Positions 32,097 through 32,335 of a stretch of 32,335 nt of DNA are shown piece after piece. The notes under the pieces were generated by a model, which saw only the letters and a list, made by a program, of their open reading frames with translations, ran no database searches and had not been told where the DNA came from. A program made the translations under genes and the position numbers. Location: assembly GCA_014804285.1 (NCBI GenBank), contig JAAVAA010000040.1, positions 15,097 to 47,431 of the forward strand, read 5' to 3'. Each line of letters starts with the position of its first letter. The first letter of the stretch is position 1. This stretch comes from Lachnospiraceae bacterium (GTDB lineage: Bacteria; Bacillota; Clostridia; Lachnospirales; Lachnospiraceae).

Positions 32097-32335
32097 GTCA
32101 GTTTGCTCTCCTTTCAATTTTTGAAAATATAATGTATTATAAGCGCAAACAGTTTTTTTAGCGATTGGGAAGAATTTACGATTTTGCATACTGTGAAAAA
32201 ATAGTTTGAAATAGAGCGGAAGTTTGACAGTTAAATAATATAAAAATACCCTGCAGGCCGCAAAGTACCTGCTTTTTTTATGTCAAATATTTTGTATTGT
32301 ATGATAGTATTATATAGTAATATATGATATAATAA
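32097..32335. other. Leader region of the transfer genes, to the window end
   Basis: Upstream of the coupling ATPase on the minus strand. No gene is seen. A terminator-type hairpin is at 32253-32279 and the last 55 bases are almost entirely A and T. Confidence 0.4.
32253..32279 (+). terminator. Terminator-type hairpin near the window end
   Basis: GCAGG pairs with CCTGC around CCGCAAAGTA, followed by seven T. No plus-strand gene is visible just before it. On the minus strand the same hairpin would sit in the leader of the transfer operon and is followed by AGGGTATTTTT, so an attenuator is possible. Confidence 0.55.

Noticed and set aside
1-32335. CRISPR array, tRNA or rRNA genes
   Set aside because: No regularly spaced identical repeats with unique spacers and no cloverleaf or rRNA-like sequence found by reading; the phased parB repeats are too close together for CRISPR.

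Overview
The window reads as a low-GC Gram-positive anaerobe of the Clostridia, most likely Lachnospiraceae-like. This rests on strong AGGAGG-type ribosome binding sites, A/T-ending codon use, a spoIIID remnant, and protein families typical of that group (DUF5688, TIGR03299/DUF932, Rpn nucleases, DUF6809-like). That placement is an inference from gene content; no rRNA, tRNA or CRISPR array is visible.

Region 1 (1-6.7 kb) looks like ordinary chromosome. It holds the end of an HD-type protein, a HerA/YjgR-like ATPase, and two adjacent cyclic-di-GMP proteins (FIST-GGDEF and PAS-GGDEF-EAL), all on the plus strand. A convergent AAA_14/DUF4143 ATPase has a 16-bp direct repeat in its promoter region. 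Region 2 (6.7-9.3 kb) is accessory: a broken spoIIID, an RNase III homologue that appears to carry two double-stranded-RNA-binding domains with a long hairpin in its leader, and a MntA/HepT (MNT-HEPN) toxin-antitoxin pair.

Region 3 (9.4-14.7 kb) starts a plasmid- or ICE-like backbone. A ParB-like protein is divergent from a DUF6809-like gene, a ParM actin-like ATPase and a ParR-like protein, and a 12-mer repeat lies inside and upstream of parB. Next come two XRE regulators, a PPP-family phosphatase and a small helical protein. Region 4 (14.7-19.0 kb) is AT-rich cargo: three small unknown proteins, one interrupted by two in-frame amber codons, and a large lipoprotein with a Cys/His knuckle. 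Region 5 (19.0-24.9 kb) is a recombination module: a 38-aa peptide, a DUF932 protein, a YqaJ-type exonuclease, a Rad52-like annealing protein, DUF5688, small unknowns and an Rpn/PD-(D/E)XK nuclease.

Region 6 (24.9-32.3 kb) holds a small serine recombinase with dyad sites upstream, a RelB/RelE pair and a 105-bp element with 26-bp terminal inverted repeats beside a decayed second parB. It also has an unrecognised 468-aa protein, a 56-aa protein, and a minus-strand mobilisation module (a VirD4-like coupling ATPase without a visible membrane anchor, then a short MobA/MobL relaxase). Taken together, 9.4-32.3 kb is best read as a mosaic mobilisable/conjugative element or integrated plasmid with segregation, recombination, addiction and transfer genes; its ends are not identified.

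The best candidates for something undescribed are the tandem-dsRBD RNase III with its leader hairpin, the phased TTGGACACAAGT repeats in and upstream of parB, the TIR element next to the dead parB, and the AT-rich lipoprotein/small-protein cargo.
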